Source of the DNA: JBCCWF01 sp038520475
GTDB taxonomy: Bacteria > Cyanobacteriota > Cyanobacteriia > CAKZMO01
DNA length: 43,493 bases
NCBI GenBank assembly: GCA_038520475.1
Contig: JBCBLF010000011.1
Span: 1 to 43,493 of the forward strand
Reading direction: 5' to 3'
The notes below the pieces were generated by a model. It made no database searches. It worked only from the letters and a program-made list of their open reading frames with translations, and was not told where the DNA came from. The position numbers were made by a program, and so were the translations under genes. Position 1 is the stretch's first letter; each line of letters starts with the position of its first letter. Positions 25,314 through 35,074 of the stretch are shown here, piece after piece.

Positions 25314-27389
25314 ATGCAAACGGTTGATATTACCTCAACGACCCGTAGCGCTGATTCCCTCGAAAAAGCAGCAACGCCTGACACAAGTAAGACACCAACA
25401 CGTTCGTCAGACCATCATTCTGCGAATTTATCAGATCCAGCCGAGGGTTCACGGCTGAAGGCGGCACATGAGGCGATCGCCGACCTTAATCACCAGGAGC
25501 GACCTTACGACCCTGAAGAAATTCAAGCTTTCTACGGGAAACGGCCATTTCAAGTTCTATCAAGAATTTTCCAAATCTTTTGGCCTGCAATTACATTTGC
25601 ACTAGGCATCTGGATAGACAAGAAAAGAGGGTGGACAAAGAAAGCTGAATCGAAGCGCGCTGTGCAGCTGAGGGAGATGTTAACGCGGCTCGGTCCTGCT
25701 TACATTAAAGTTGGCCAGGCGTTGTCTACCCGACCAGACTTGGTTCCATCTGAGTTTTTAAATGAGCTGACGCTGCTTCAAGATCAAATCCCGCCTTTCT
25801 CCAACGAGATTGCCTACGCATTTATCGAAGAAGAACTTGGAGCTCATCCAAACGAAATTTTTAAGGAATTGTCAGAATCCCCAATTGCCGCTGCGTCGCT
25901 GGGGCAAGTCTACAGAGGAAAGCTGAAATCTGGCGAAGATGTTGCTGTTAAAGTTCAGCGCCCTGACCTAGCTCAGAAAATTTCTTTAGACATTTATATT
26001 CTGCGTTTACTTGCCACGATCGCTACCACACTCATCAAAGATGTCAAAAGTGACCTAGTAGGCATCATGGATGAGTTTGGAGAGCGCATCTATGAAGAAA
26101 TGGACTATGTCAAGGAAGGACTAAACGCTGAAAAGTTTGCCGAGCTCTATGGGCATATTCCAGATATTTATGTCCCCGAAATCTACTGGGCTTTCACAAA
26201 CCGTCGAGTCCTAACGATGGAGTGGATTACAGGAACAAAGCTAACCAAGCCAGATGCCATTCGCTCTCAGGGGATTGATGCAGGCTACCTCGTGGAAGTG
26301 GGTGTACAGTGCTCTCTTCGACAGCTGTTAGAACACGGGTTCTTTCATGCCGATCCTCACCCTGGCAATCTTCTTGCTACACCAGAGGGCAAGTTAGCCT
26401 ATCTGGACTTTGGCATGATGAGTCAAGTTAGAACTCCACAACGATATGGCTTGCTCGAGGCTGTCGTTCACTTAGTCAATCGAGATTTTGATGGCTTAGC
26501 TAAAGATTACGTGAAACTTGAGTTTCTCAGCCCCGATACGGACTTAACACCAATCATCCCGGCATTTGCCAGTGTGTTCACCGATGCTCTTGGTGCTAGC
26601 GTTGCGGAAATGAACTTCAAGAGCATCACTGATCAGCTGTCTGATCTGATGTATGAATATCCCTTTCGCGTTCCTGCCTACTACGCACTAATTATTCGTT
26701 CATTGGTGACGTTGGAAGGGATTGCGATTAAAGTCGATCCTGAATTCAAGGTTCTGAGCAAAGCCTATCCATATGTTGCAAAGCGATTGCTTTCTGACCC
26801 ATCGCCTGAACTTCGGTCATCGCTGAAGGACCTGTTATTCAAGGAAGGTCAATTTCGATGGAATCGACTGGAAAATCTATTGCGTAACGCGCGCAATAGT
26901 CCAGATTATGATTTGAATGCGGTGTTGAGTCAGACCGTTGATTTCTTATTTTCAGATCGCGGAGCATTCATCCGCGAGCAACTCAGTGCTGAAATTGTTA
27001 ACGCAATTGATGGGTTGGGACAAACGGTACTCCATCGACTTGAAGCAACCTTGCGCGGTGAGACGTCAGCGGATATAGCAATCACGTCTGTAGGAGGTCA
27101 GTCCAGTAGCCTTGAACATATCGTTCAGATTCTAGAGATTCTACGAGATACGCCTAGCTTTGAACCGAAGATTTTACTGGACTTGATTCCTCAACTGTTT
27201 AACAAGCCTGAATTTCATCAAATGAATCGAACCATCGCAAGTCGGCTTGTCCAGCGGGCGATCGCTCGGTTTATTCGGGAGTTTTTCTTAACTGACGAGC
27301 TAGCTAGCTCAACATCACGCTCACCTAAACCATTGCCCAAAGCGCGGACTCACATCAGGATTCAACCTGCCATCAAGACCAGCAAGTAA
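25314..27389 (+). CDS. ABC1/ADCK/UbiB-family protein kinase-like protein
   Basis: The frame opens at TTG 25266, but ATG at 25314 (MQTVDITSTT) is the better start, giving 691 residues. A disordered Ser/Thr-rich N-terminus (~70) precedes the ABC1 domain: the KxGQ motif IKVGQALSTRPDLVP, the Ala-rich loop AAASLGQVYRG that replaces the Gly-rich loop, VAVKVQRP with the ATP Lys, EMDYVKEGLNAE, HADPHPGNLL and DFGMM. These are atypical kinases or ATPases linked to quinone (plastoquinone) metabolism and, in plastids, to plastoglobules. Cyanobacteria have several paralogs; which one this is cannot be told. The ~250-residue C-terminal tail is typical of the cyanobacterial branch. Confidence 0.93.
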   Translation: MQTVDITSTTRSADSLEKAATPDTSKTPTRSSDHHSANLSDPAEGSRLKAAHEAIADLNHQERPYDPEEIQAFYGKRPFQVLSRIFQIFWPAITFALGIWIDKKRGWTKKAESKRAVQLREMLTRLGPAYIKVGQALSTRPDLVPSEFLNELTLLQDQIPPFSNEIAYAFIEEELGAHPNEIFKELSESPIAAASLGQVYRGKLKSGEDVAVKVQRPDLAQKISLDIYILRLLATIATTLIKDVKSDLVGIMDEFGERIYEEMDYVKEGLNAEKFAELYGHIPDIYVPEIYWAFTNRRVLTMEWITGTKLTKPDAIRSQGIDAGYLVEVGVQCSLRQLLEHGFFHADPHPGNLLATPEGKLAYLDFGMMSQVRTPQRYGLLEAVVHLVNRDFDGLAKDYVKLEFLSPDTDLTPIIPAFASVFTDALGASVAEMNFKSITDQLSDLMYEYPFRVPAYYALIIRSLVTLEGIAIKVDPEFKVLSKAYPYVAKRLLSDPSPELRSSLKDLLFKEGQFRWNRLENLLRNARNSPDYDLNAVLSQTVDFLFSDRGAFIREQLSAEIVNAIDGLGQTVLHRLEATLRGETSADIAITSVGGQSSSLEHIVQILEILRDTPSFEPKILLDLIPQLFNKPEFHQMNRTIASRLVQRAIARFIREFFLTDELASSTSRSPKPLPKARTHIRIQPAIKTSK

Positions 27390-27480
27390 GCACCGTCATT
27401 GAGGCAACATCATTACTGAAGCAATAGCAAGATGTAATTGCATTGAGGGCAGAACCGGCGATATAGAAAGCATTACCCTG
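27390..27480. other. First part of a ~465-base spacer
   Basis: Follows the UbiB-like gene. No terminator with a T-tract was found before the hairpin element. After the element (27581-27855) is the leader of the PBP gene, where a plus-strand frame at 27578-27775 is not supported. Confidence 0.35.
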
Positions 27481-27580
27481 CAACAATTTTGCAACGTTTA
27501 TGAAGAAATAGGAGGTGGGTGCTGATGCGTACCCACCTCCTATTTCTTCATTATGGATTTGAGAAGATGGCCAAGTCGTG
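27481..27580 (-). repeat. Hairpin element family A, copy 3 (inverted)
   Basis: Inverted relative to copies 1 and 2. A perfect 21-bp stem (27500-27520 with 27531-27551) has a 10-base loop GCTGATGCGT; the arm starts ATGAAGAAATAGGAGGTGGGT minus its last base. The flanks TATGGATTTGAGAAGATGGC and AAGTCGTG match the reverse complement of the copy 1 left flank. Confidence 0.85.
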
Positions 27581-27855
27581 TACAGAAACGTAAGTGCACA
27601 TCACCATGCTGAATCAAAGCACACAGCACGATACTGTGTTTCAAGAGAAAAGGCGTGCTTAACGCTGTTTTTTGCATCACAATACGATGACTTGACCACT
27701 ATTCTTCAGCTGAATAAGTCACCAAGTGATAGAAAAGCAACGATAGAAGCCATGAGCAGTGAGCATCGTGAGTAAAACTTTCCGATCAAGAATCGTCTGA
27801 TTAGAATAGACCAATATTGTGTGTTTCTATCGGAAGCCCTAAGAGTAGTCCTTAT

Positions 27856-30126
27856 ATGGCTCAACATCATCAGCCACCTAAACCACCGAATCGTCCAAAG
27901 ACGATTCTCCACACATTAACGCGAGTATTTCAGGCTGTTCAATCAAAAGTTGATTTTTCTAAGCTATCGCTCAGGCCCAACGCCAAGGTACCGGAATTAC
28001 GTCTGTACGACGAGAAAAATCAAGGCTACGAAACCTATCCTCTGCTGGGCGAAGTTTACAAAATTGGGCGAAGTAGTAAATGCGATATCATCACCCAAAG
28101 CTCAATTGTGAGCCAGCATCATCTTTCAATTGAGAAAAAAGATAGCACTCGACCGCGATCGCCCTTCATTATTAGGGATGAAAACTCCACCAACGGAATT
28201 TTCTATGGCAAACGTCGCCTTAAAAAGGCATTTGAGCTTCGTCATGGAGACGTTTTAACCTTAGGTCCACCCGAACTATCAGAATCGATTGCGCTGGAAT
28301 ATTACAATCCTCCACCACCCTACGTGGCAGTCGTTCGATATGGACTGTATGGTTTCACCAGTGTGACTGCACTCATTGCCGCTTGGATTTTACTGGAGTG
28401 GCAACGCGTCCCAGTACGTCCATTACCACCCTCTGTTCGGGGTCCTGTTGTAGTGTATGCGCGCGATGGTGAAACGCCCCTTCGCCAATCCAGCAACTCT
28501 GCCCACGTCGAGATGCGTCGTCTGTCAGAATTTTCATCCTACCTGCCCAAAGCTGTCGTTGCGTCAGAAGACTCGCGCTATTACTGGCACCTGGGTGTGG
28601 ATCCACTGGGAATTTTACGGGCACTCATTACGAATATTCGGGGTGGAGAAATTCGTGAGGGTGGCAGCACCGTCAGCCAGCAATTGGCTCGAAGTCTTTT
28701 TCGAGAGTATGTTGGCACGGAAGATTCAGCCTCTCGAAAAATTCGAGAAGCCATTGTTGCTCTCAAACTGGAAACGTTTTACAGCAAGGATCATTTGCTG
28801 TTGATGTATCTCAATCGAGTATTTTTGGGCAACAACCACTACGGATTTGAAGATGCTGCTCAGTTTTATTTTGGAAAATCTGCGCGAGATTTAACGTTGT
28901 CTGAATCCGCCACGCTCGTGGGCATGCTGCCTGCACCAAACAGCTTTAACCCGATTCAAGATTATGAAACAGCTGTTGGTCTAAGAAATCGAGTGCTCAA
29001 TCGTATGGTGATGTTAGGCATGGTGAGTCAAGAAGAGGCTCAGCAAGCTCGACGATCGCGAATCGAGTTGAATCCAGAGGCCGTTAGAGAACTACGCGGT
29101 ACCCTAGCACCCTATTTTTATGCTGAGGTTTTTAGGGAACTTGAGGCGTTGCTTGGACAGGATCTGGTACGAGAGGGAAATTTTATTGTTGAGACAGCTC
29201 TGAATCCTGCTTTGCAACGGGACGCAGAAGAAGCCCTCACCAGTGCGATCGCCACAACGGGACAATCTCTGGGGTTTTCCCAAGGGGCGATCGTCACGAT
29301 GGACTCTCAAACTGGGGCCGTTGTTGCCCTTGTGGGGGGCAAAGACTATCAGCAAAGTCAGTTCAACCGAGCCACCCAAGCCCAGCGACAACCAGGTTCA
29401 ACTTTCAAAGTCTTTGCCTACGCAGCAGCTTTAGAGCAAGGCATTTCTCCAGTCACGTCATATTCCTGTAACACGATGGTATGGGAAGGGCAGCAGTTTG
29501 ACGGATGTCGAGCTGGCAATACTCCAATGAATATGTATCGAGGACTGGCCCGTTCAGAAAACGTTGTGGCCCTCCGCATTGCTCAAGAGGTGGGTCTGAG
29601 TCGGGTTATTGAAATAGCGCGGCGGATGGGAATCACTTCCCCGTTGGTAGCGTCTCCAGGTCTGATTCTCGGCCAGAACGAAGTCTCGCCCATTGAGTTG
29701 ACAGGAGCGTTCAATGTATTGGCAAATGCTGGAATCCGGCATACTCCCCACTTAATTACTCGCGTTTTAGATAGTAGTGATTGTTCCGACCTTAGCAACC
29801 GAGAGAGCTGCCGAGTCATTTATGCCGGGAAAGATCCATCTAGCCAAGGACAGGCAGTACTTTCACCTCAGCTCGCTGATCGCATGACGGTTTTATTGCA
29901 GGGAGTGATTGACGGCACGGGGCGCAATGCATTTGTCGGAATGGGTGAAGCTGGAAAGACAGGCACCACAGACGACAACGTCGACCTCTGGTTTGTTGGC
30001 TATATTCCTAGAATTCAGCTGACAACAGGGGTTTGGTTAGGAAACGACGATAACTCTCCAACGGCTGGCAGTAGTGCTCAAGCCGCTCAAATCTGGGGAC
30101 GATATATGAGCCAAGTCGTCCGCTAA
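27856..30126 (+). CDS. Class A penicillin-binding protein with N-terminal FHA domain
   Basis: I take ATG at 27856 over GTG 27817; 756 residues. An FHA domain (about 45-140: YKIGRSSKCDIITQSSIVSQ, then DENSTNGIFYGKRRL) binds phosphothreonine. One membrane helix is at about 160-180. A GT51 transglycosylase follows with EDSRYYWHLGVD and GGSTVSQQLARS, then a transpeptidase with S515-xx-K518 in PGSTFKV, the SEN motif at 567-569 and KTG at 701-703. It polymerises and cross-links peptidoglycan in the periplasm. The FHA part faces the cytoplasm and suggests control by Ser/Thr kinases. All catalytic motifs are intact. Confidence 0.94.
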   Translation: MAQHHQPPKPPNRPKTILHTLTRVFQAVQSKVDFSKLSLRPNAKVPELRLYDEKNQGYETYPLLGEVYKIGRSSKCDIITQSSIVSQHHLSIEKKDSTRPRSPFIIRDENSTNGIFYGKRRLKKAFELRHGDVLTLGPPELSESIALEYYNPPPPYVAVVRYGLYGFTSVTALIAAWILLEWQRVPVRPLPPSVRGPVVVYARDGETPLRQSSNSAHVEMRRLSEFSSYLPKAVVASEDSRYYWHLGVDPLGILRALITNIRGGEIREGGSTVSQQLARSLFREYVGTEDSASRKIREAIVALKLETFYSKDHLLLMYLNRVFLGNNHYGFEDAAQFYFGKSARDLTLSESATLVGMLPAPNSFNPIQDYETAVGLRNRVLNRMVMLGMVSQEEAQQARRSRIELNPEAVRELRGTLAPYFYAEVFRELEALLGQDLVREGNFIVETALNPALQRDAEEALTSAIATTGQSLGFSQGAIVTMDSQTGAVVALVGGKDYQQSQFNRATQAQRQPGSTFKVFAYAAALEQGISPVTSYSCNTMVWEGQQFDGCRAGNTPMNMYRGLARSENVVALRIAQEVGLSRVIEIARRMGITSPLVASPGLILGQNEVSPIELTGAFNVLANAGIRHTPHLITRVLDSSDCSDLSNRESCRVIYAGKDPSSQGQAVLSPQLADRMTVLLQGVIDGTGRNAFVGMGEAGKTGTTDDNVDLWFVGYIPRIQLTTGVWLGNDDNSPTAGSSAQAAQIWGRYMSQVVR

Positions 30127-30732
30127 TTTTTCAACCCGTTCTGTCAAATCGACACAGCTTAGCAAGCTTATCAAGTTCATAACGAAAAACAGAGAGTTTC
30201 AATTCTCAACTGTTGCCATCTAATACGACCTTATTCACTCTGAAGGCTTTCTGGCATTGGTTGATGCTAGCTCAGCTCTTGCCCATAACCAATGATAAAT
30301 AACGAGTAATATTGATGGAATATCACCTCAGAGAAACAGCAATATTATTTGAAGCATCACTGTGTGCTGAAATGGCAATTAGTGGGCGATCGCCTCGACA
30401 TCTAACAACTGACATTGATGCGAAGATAGCCCCTTATTCATACATTACAGAATAATCATCAGCCGCATAAAATGTAATTCTAAACACATCAATTTGATTG
30501 GTATAGACCTTATTTGTTAATATTTAGCGACAAATTCCCCAAGTTTAAATATTTAGAAATAATCTCCAATTCCGTTCAACAAGGAGGCTGTCATTTGTGC
30601 GGAGATCAGTTATGATGACAGCGAAATCTAGTTTGATGTATGAGTACAAAGATCCGCTTTGCGGTTTTATTGTCTCTATAGCCATGTCTAGAGTGTGATT
30701 AGATTGACTGAATATTTGGTTTGGAGAAGGCT
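30127..30732. other. Long spacer and probable leader of the RNA-binding protein gene
   Basis: A 46-codon frame at 30315 lacks a ribosome-binding site and is not called. The stretch is AT-rich. Cyanobacterial rbp genes often have long 5' leaders that govern cold induction; the segment from about 30580 to 30732 may serve that role here. A short CCGC-TTT-GCGG stem with TTTT at about 30654-30667 could be an attenuator. Confidence 0.4.
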
Positions 30733-31014
30733 GTGACAATTTACATCGGAAACCTGTCTTTTCAAGCAACTGAAGAAGACATTACAGAGGTTTTTGTTGA
30801 GTATGGAGCGGTAAAGCGAGTTACGTTGCCGACTGATCGTGAAACTGGCAAAAAGCGTGGATTTGCATTTGTCGAGCTTGAAAATGAGTCAGATGAAGAT
30901 TCTGCAATTGAAGAGCTAGACGGTGCAGAGTGGATGGGCCGAGAGATTCGTCTTAATAAGGCAAGGCCCCGTGAGCCTCGTCAAGGTGGATTCTCACGAC
31001 CACGCTCTGAATAA
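30733..31014 (+). CDS. RRM-type RNA-binding protein (cyanobacterial Rbp family)
   Basis: GTG at 30733 with GGAG 6 bases upstream gives 93 residues beginning TIYIGNLSF after Met, as in other Rbp proteins. One RRM: RNP2 IYIGNL (3-8) and RNP1 KRGFAFVEL (about 42-50). A short Arg/Gly-containing tail (PREPRQGGFSRPRSE) follows. Members bind single-stranded RNA, and many are induced by cold; some help mRNA localise to thylakoids. A hairpin terminator lies 160 bases downstream. Confidence 0.93.
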   Translation: MTIYIGNLSFQATEEDITEVFVEYGAVKRVTLPTDRETGKKRGFAFVELENESDEDSAIEELDGAEWMGREIRLNKARPREPRQGGFSRPRSE

Positions 31015-31468
31015 TCATTAACTTCTGAATCTCCGCCCTTATTTGTTTGCCAAGATACGGTGCGTCCTGGTTGCTGTAGCGTTAGAGTTGCAGCACTACC
31101 GTTTTTTGTACAACTCAACCTGTTACCTATATTAGTAAGGTAGCCAGATGGAGGTTGCTCCAAATCCTCTGACGGAGGCGTGTTGAATGGCATGCCTCCT
31201 TTGACGTTTTTAATATGTATTTTGCTTAGTGCTTAATCATATGGGAAGCAACTACGTTCAACATGATTGCTCCCCTATTAAACACTGGACAAAACATAAA
31301 CCATTCAAGTTTCGTCTTCGTTGAGTGAGATAGGATCAACTAAAATTCACGTGGCTATGTAGTGCGCGCATTGATTAAGCACGACAATACGAGGCGTACT
31401 ATATTGCAGACCTAAGTCTCAATGCCGCAATTCGTAATCAATTGGAAAAGTATTGACCGCTTTATCGC
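31015..31468. other. Spacer between the RNA-binding protein gene and the GTPase gene
   Basis: Contains the terminator at 31174. A 70-codon minus-strand frame (30981-31193) begins inside that terminator and overlaps the rbp 3' end; it is not called. No other ORF is convincing. Confidence 0.4.
31174..31213 (+). terminator. Probable terminator downstream of the RNA-binding protein gene
   Basis: GGAGGC pairs with GCCTCC (31174-31199) with partial pairing inside, followed by TTTGACGTTTTT. The T-tract is interrupted, so moderate support. Confidence 0.5.
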
Positions 31469-32971
31469 ATGCGCAACGTTCGTTTACTGCTGTGGCTGGG
31501 TGGTGGTGTTCTAGTTCTCGGGATAACGCTTTGGTTACTTGGAACACTTGCCCAGTTCTATTCAGCGATCGCAGCTACCTCACCTCTGCTTGCCAATGTT
31601 TTGCTTGGCCTTGTGCTAATCGTGATCGCCGCGTTTATTGCGATCGCCATTTACTACGGTATTTTGTTCAGTCGCCCCAATCGATCAACACCATCACCAG
31701 CCACCTCTCTCCCTTCAGACAAGACCGGCATCGCCGACGAAACGATTGCTGCAGTTCAAAAGCAAGTGAGCCAAATTCAGGATGATATTGCGCGCCAAGC
31801 ATTGCTAGAGCGATCGCATACGCTCTCGCAAGATTTTGATCGTCAGCACTTTCGAGTGGCAGTCTTCGGAACTGGGTCAGCTGGCAAAACGTCAATCGTG
31901 AATGCCATTTTGGGGCGCCCTCCTCAAGGTATCGGGGCTCCAATCGGAACGACGACAGAAATAACCACTTATCGATGTCGATTTAAGAACGTAGCCAGTG
32001 ATATTCAGATCACGGATACTCCCGGCCTCTCAGACGCATCAGCACTTGGAAACGAACGAGAGTACGAGGCCAAACGTATCGCAACTGAATCAGATTTGTT
32101 AATTTTTGTAATTGATAATGACCTCCGTCAATCTGAATATGAGCGACTCAAACAACTGATTGCGATGGGTAAACGTTCCATCTTGGCGTTCAACAAAATT
32201 GATCGGTATACCGATGACGATGTAAAGCTAATTTTGACTCAACTGAGGCGCAGAGTAAGTGATGTGTTGTCGAGCGAAGACGTTGTTGCGATCGCCGCGC
32301 ATCCTCAATCTACCCAGCTATTGACAGGCGATCGCTCTCAACCTCGCCCGTATGTGCTTCCTCTCTTGAGGCGAATCTCCATCATTCTGAGAGAAGAAGG
32401 AAACGATTTAATTGCAGACAATATTTTGCTCCAGGCTCAGCGGTTGATCGACAATGCACACCAACTGATTGATCAACAACGTCGCCAATCAGCGGAGAAA
32501 GTTGTGGAGCGGTTTCAGTGGATTAGTGGGAGTGTGGTATCGCTCACACCATTACCGGTCATCGATTTTCTCGCCACCGCTGCTATCAATGCACAGATGG
32601 TTGTTGAACTCGGCAAAGTGTATGGATGCGAAGTCAGTGCTGAGCAAGCGAAAGCACTAGCGATTTCTTTGGCGAAGACCCTGATTGGACTGGGTGTCGT
32701 TAAAAGCGCCGTCGAACTATCCACGCTTACCCTCCAGCTTAATCCTGGCACCTTCATCATTGGTCAGGCTGTTCAAGGCGTCACAGCAGCATACCTCACC
32801 CGAGTCGCAGGCAAAAGCTTCATCGAATATTTTCGACAAAATCAAAGTTGGGGAGATGGTGGCATCACAGATGTTGTTCAGAGCCAGTTCCAATTAAATC
32901 GACGTGATGCTTTTGTGAAAGCGTTTATGAAAGAGGCCATGAACCGAATTGTTTCTCCACTCAACAATTAA
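31469..32971 (+). CDS. Membrane-anchored GTPase with DUF697-like C-terminus
   Basis: 500 residues. Two N-terminal membrane helices (about 8-30 and 40-66) precede a TRAFAC-type GTPase domain: P-loop GTGSAGKTS (134-142), switch TTTEIT, G3 DTPG (183-186) and G4 NKID (242-245). The C-terminal ~170 residues, hydrophobic with PLPVIDFLATAAINAQMVVELG, resemble DUF697, which occurs with GTPases of the YcjF type. It likely acts at the membrane in an unknown process. No SD is obvious. Confidence 0.9.
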   Translation: MRNVRLLLWLGGGVLVLGITLWLLGTLAQFYSAIAATSPLLANVLLGLVLIVIAAFIAIAIYYGILFSRPNRSTPSPATSLPSDKTGIADETIAAVQKQVSQIQDDIARQALLERSHTLSQDFDRQHFRVAVFGTGSAGKTSIVNAILGRPPQGIGAPIGTTTEITTYRCRFKNVASDIQITDTPGLSDASALGNEREYEAKRIATESDLLIFVIDNDLRQSEYERLKQLIAMGKRSILAFNKIDRYTDDDVKLILTQLRRRVSDVLSSEDVVAIAAHPQSTQLLTGDRSQPRPYVLPLLRRISIILREEGNDLIADNILLQAQRLIDNAHQLIDQQRRQSAEKVVERFQWISGSVVSLTPLPVIDFLATAAINAQMVVELGKVYGCEVSAEQAKALAISLAKTLIGLGVVKSAVELSTLTLQLNPGTFIIGQAVQGVTAAYLTRVAGKSFIEYFRQNQSWGDGGITDVVQSQFQLNRRDAFVKAFMKEAMNRIVSPLNN

Positions 32972-33120
32972 TGATTTGCAATGATTCAATCGCTGGAACT
33001 TTCTGGAGATTGATGCAGACCACGTGTAGTCATAAGGTGGCGATCGCAGTCATCTTCCAATTATGGTCCATCCCATTGCCGAACATCGAGGAATGGGTGT
33101 CAGCTGTTCAGGCCGCTTAG
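32971..33120 (+). CDS. Possible 49-residue ORF coupled to the GTPase gene
   Basis: The ATG overlaps the GTPase stop (TAATG), a usual coupling arrangement, and the frame contains a HIP1 site. The peptide (MICNDSIAGTFWRLMQTTCS, then HKVAIAVIFQLWSIPL) has one moderately hydrophobic stretch. No family is recognised and no Shine-Dalgarno is clear, so chance remains likely. Confidence 0.25.
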   Translation: MICNDSIAGTFWRLMQTTCSHKVAIAVIFQLWSIPLPNIEEWVSAVQAA

Positions 33121-33302
33121 TTAGAGGACGTCTGTCAACGCTGAAATCCTTGGGAGAAGAGCTATCAGGGGCTCATAAATGAGATTTACGGATTCCAATA
33201 TGGAACTCCCCACCGTGATAATTAGTCGTTTATTACGGGAATACTAATCTCAGCAACAGACCCCGCCCCTCAACTTTCTCTGGAGCAACTGAGACAACCG
33301 CT
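33121..33302. other. Leader of sigC
   Basis: The 331-base gap from the GTPase stop to sigC holds the weak ORF just listed and then this promoter region. No clear hairpin or operator was seen. Confidence 0.4.
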
Positions 33303-34565
33303 ATGTCAGCAAACCACATGCAAGCCAATTTATCCCTGATGGATTCTCAGACAGATTATGATCGGGCACCGGAGAGAAACTTAACGGAAAACGACTTTGA
33401 TGCCAACGAAGCAGAGTCTGACATGGTAAGTCTCGACCTAGACGGCGTTAGCGATGCAGAGCTTAAGAAAGCAAGCGGCGGGCGTCGAACTACTGACCTG
33501 GTAAGAATGTATCTCCAGGAGATTGGTCGAGTTCGTTTACTTGGGCGCGACGAAGAAGTCTCTGAAGCTCAGCGCGTTCAGCGATATATGAATTTACTCG
33601 AGCAATGTCGCAAGGCAGCAGAGGGAGAGTCAGAGCTTGCTCAATATGTAGAGTTGATCGAAATTCACGATCGCCTTCAGTCGAATTTGGGCCATCGTCC
33701 AAGCTGGGAGCGTTGGGCCGTCGACGCCGATATGGATGTTGCGACTCTAAAAACCACCTTGTCTACAGGCAAGCATAAATGGGCAGAACTTGCCAGCATT
33801 ACCGTTTCTGAACTCGAATTCATTCAGCAAGAAGGCATTGCGGCAAAGGACCACATGATTAAGGCGAATTTGCGCCTTGTGGTGTCAGTCGCGAAAAAGT
33901 ATCAGAATCGTGGTCTGGAGCTTCTCGATTTAATTCAAGAAGGCACCTTGGGTCTTGAGCGTGCAGTTGATAAGTTTGATCCAACCAAGGGATACCGCTT
34001 TAGCACCTATGCTTACTGGTGGATTCGACAAGGGATTACTCGGGCGATCGCGACTCAAAGTCGGACGATTCGTCTCCCAGTTCACATTACAGAAAAGCTA
34101 AACAAAATTAAAAAAGCCCAACGCAAGATGTCCCAAAAAATGGGACGTACGCCCACCATTGACGAAGTGGCAAAAGAGTTAGACATGACGCCTCCTCAGA
34201 TTCGAGAGGTGTTGCTCCGGGTCCCTCGTTCTGTGTCATTGGAAACCAAGGTTGGAAAAGAACGCGACACTGAGCTTGGTGATTTACTGGAGACTGACGG
34301 CATTACTCCAGAAGAGATGCTGATGCGCGAGTCACTTCATCGAGACCTACAAAAGCTCTTGACTGACCTCACGAGTCGTGAACGTGATGTGATTCGGATG
34401 CGATTTGGCCTTGGAGATGGCAATCCATATTCTTTAGCTGAAATTGGTCGCGCTCTGGATCTATCTCGTGAGCGGGTTCGCCAGATCGAAGCAAAGGCGC
34501 TTCAAAAGCTTAGACAACCCAAGCGGCGCAATCAAATCCGAGACTATCTTGAAGCTTTAACCTAG
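33303..34565 (+). CDS. sigC: RNA polymerase group 2 sigma factor, SigC type
   Basis: 420 residues. After a variable ~60-residue acidic N-terminus it reads RRTTDLVRMYLQEIGRVRLL (region 1.2), then a SigC-like insert with GHRPSWERWA. The sigma-2 core (MIKANLRLVVSVAKKYQNRG and YAYWWIRQGITRAIATQ), sigma-3 (EVAKELDMTPPQIREVLLRV) and sigma-4 (TSRERDVIRMRFGLGDG, LSRERVRQIEAKALQKLRQP) are intact. The insert and the LLGRDEEVSEAQRVQRYM segment match the SigC subgroup, which directs stationary-phase and stress transcription in cyanobacteria. An intrinsic terminator follows 72 bases after the stop. Confidence 0.92.
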   Translation: MSANHMQANLSLMDSQTDYDRAPERNLTENDFDANEAESDMVSLDLDGVSDAELKKASGGRRTTDLVRMYLQEIGRVRLLGRDEEVSEAQRVQRYMNLLEQCRKAAEGESELAQYVELIEIHDRLQSNLGHRPSWERWAVDADMDVATLKTTLSTGKHKWAELASITVSELEFIQQEGIAAKDHMIKANLRLVVSVAKKYQNRGLELLDLIQEGTLGLERAVDKFDPTKGYRFSTYAYWWIRQGITRAIATQSRTIRLPVHITEKLNKIKKAQRKMSQKMGRTPTIDEVAKELDMTPPQIREVLLRVPRSVSLETKVGKERDTELGDLLETDGITPEEMLMRESLHRDLQKLLTDLTSRERDVIRMRFGLGDGNPYSLAEIGRALDLSRERVRQIEAKALQKLRQPKRRNQIRDYLEALT

Positions 34566-34636
34566 AGTATTACTCTCCATTGAGAATGGTTAAACCTTTC
34601 TCTAAATGCGACTTTAAATTATTCACTGGACGGATG

Positions 34637-34665
34637 GGGATACAGATGCTGTATCCCTTTTTTTT
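34637..34665 (+). terminator. Intrinsic terminator of sigC
   Basis: A perfect 9-bp stem GGGATACAG / CTGTATCCC with loop ATG is followed by eight Ts. Confidence 0.92.
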
Positions 34666-34699
34666 CAAGGCTTACGCATATATCAAACTACATCTGGTG

Positions 34700-34800
34700 C
34701 ACGATTTAGCAAAATTTACGAAGAAATAGAGGTTTGAAGTGCGAATCGCGCACCCCAAACCCCTATTTCTTCATGGATTGGAGACATGTACCCAGTCGTA
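34700..34800 (-). repeat. Hairpin element family A, copy 4 (inverted, partly decayed)
   Basis: The same orientation as copy 3. Arms GAAGAAATAG / CTATTTCTTC and the core (34720-34743 with 34749-34772) pair except for three A-C mismatches, all on the left arm, as expected from G-to-A changes after insertion. Flanks are CACGATTTAGCAAAATTTAC and ATGGATTGGAGAC..CCAGTCGTA. Confidence 0.8.
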
Positions 34801-34840
34801 TCAGGGTTAGGCCATCGATATAGATGCGTAAAGATGACGA

Positions 34841-35074
34841 TTAGACTGCTTCAGTTGCATTCGCAGCTTCAGAAGCCGAATGTCTCAAAACAGAGTCAAA
34901 GTTTCTAAGTGATGATTGAGCTCGATCAGCTCCAATATGGAGGATGGCATTGGGATACGTTAGCACCCAGCAAAATACTGGACAAAATATCAAACTTGCT
35001 ACCGACACTGCGGCGATCGCTTCTAGTCCATCGTGCATGCTAGTGGACAATGCAAACAAAAGAGAGGTATTCAT
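34841..35074 (-). CDS. Possible small membrane protein (77 aa)
   Basis: A minus-strand frame with ATG at 35074 encodes one hydrophobic segment (AIAAVSVASLIFCPVFCWVL) and a polar Ser/Ala-rich tail (LRHSASEAANATEAV). It includes a HIP1 site. GGTGAG lies just before the ATG. No family is recognised and the plus-strand frame opposite is longer, so coding is uncertain. Confidence 0.35.
   Translation of the reverse strand: MNTSLLFALSTSMHDGLEAIAAVSVASLIFCPVFCWVLTYPNAILHIGADRAQSSLRNFDSVLRHSASEAANATEAV

Noticed and set aside
30315..30455. 46-codon plus-strand ORF containing a HIP1 site
   Set aside because: No ribosome-binding site, no hydrophobic or domain pattern, no context.
30981..31193. 70-codon minus-strand ORF with AAAGGAGG before its ATG
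   Set aside because: The Shine-Dalgarno-like bases are the arm of the rbp terminator and sit only one base from the ATG; the frame also overlaps the rbp 3' end. No family recognised.
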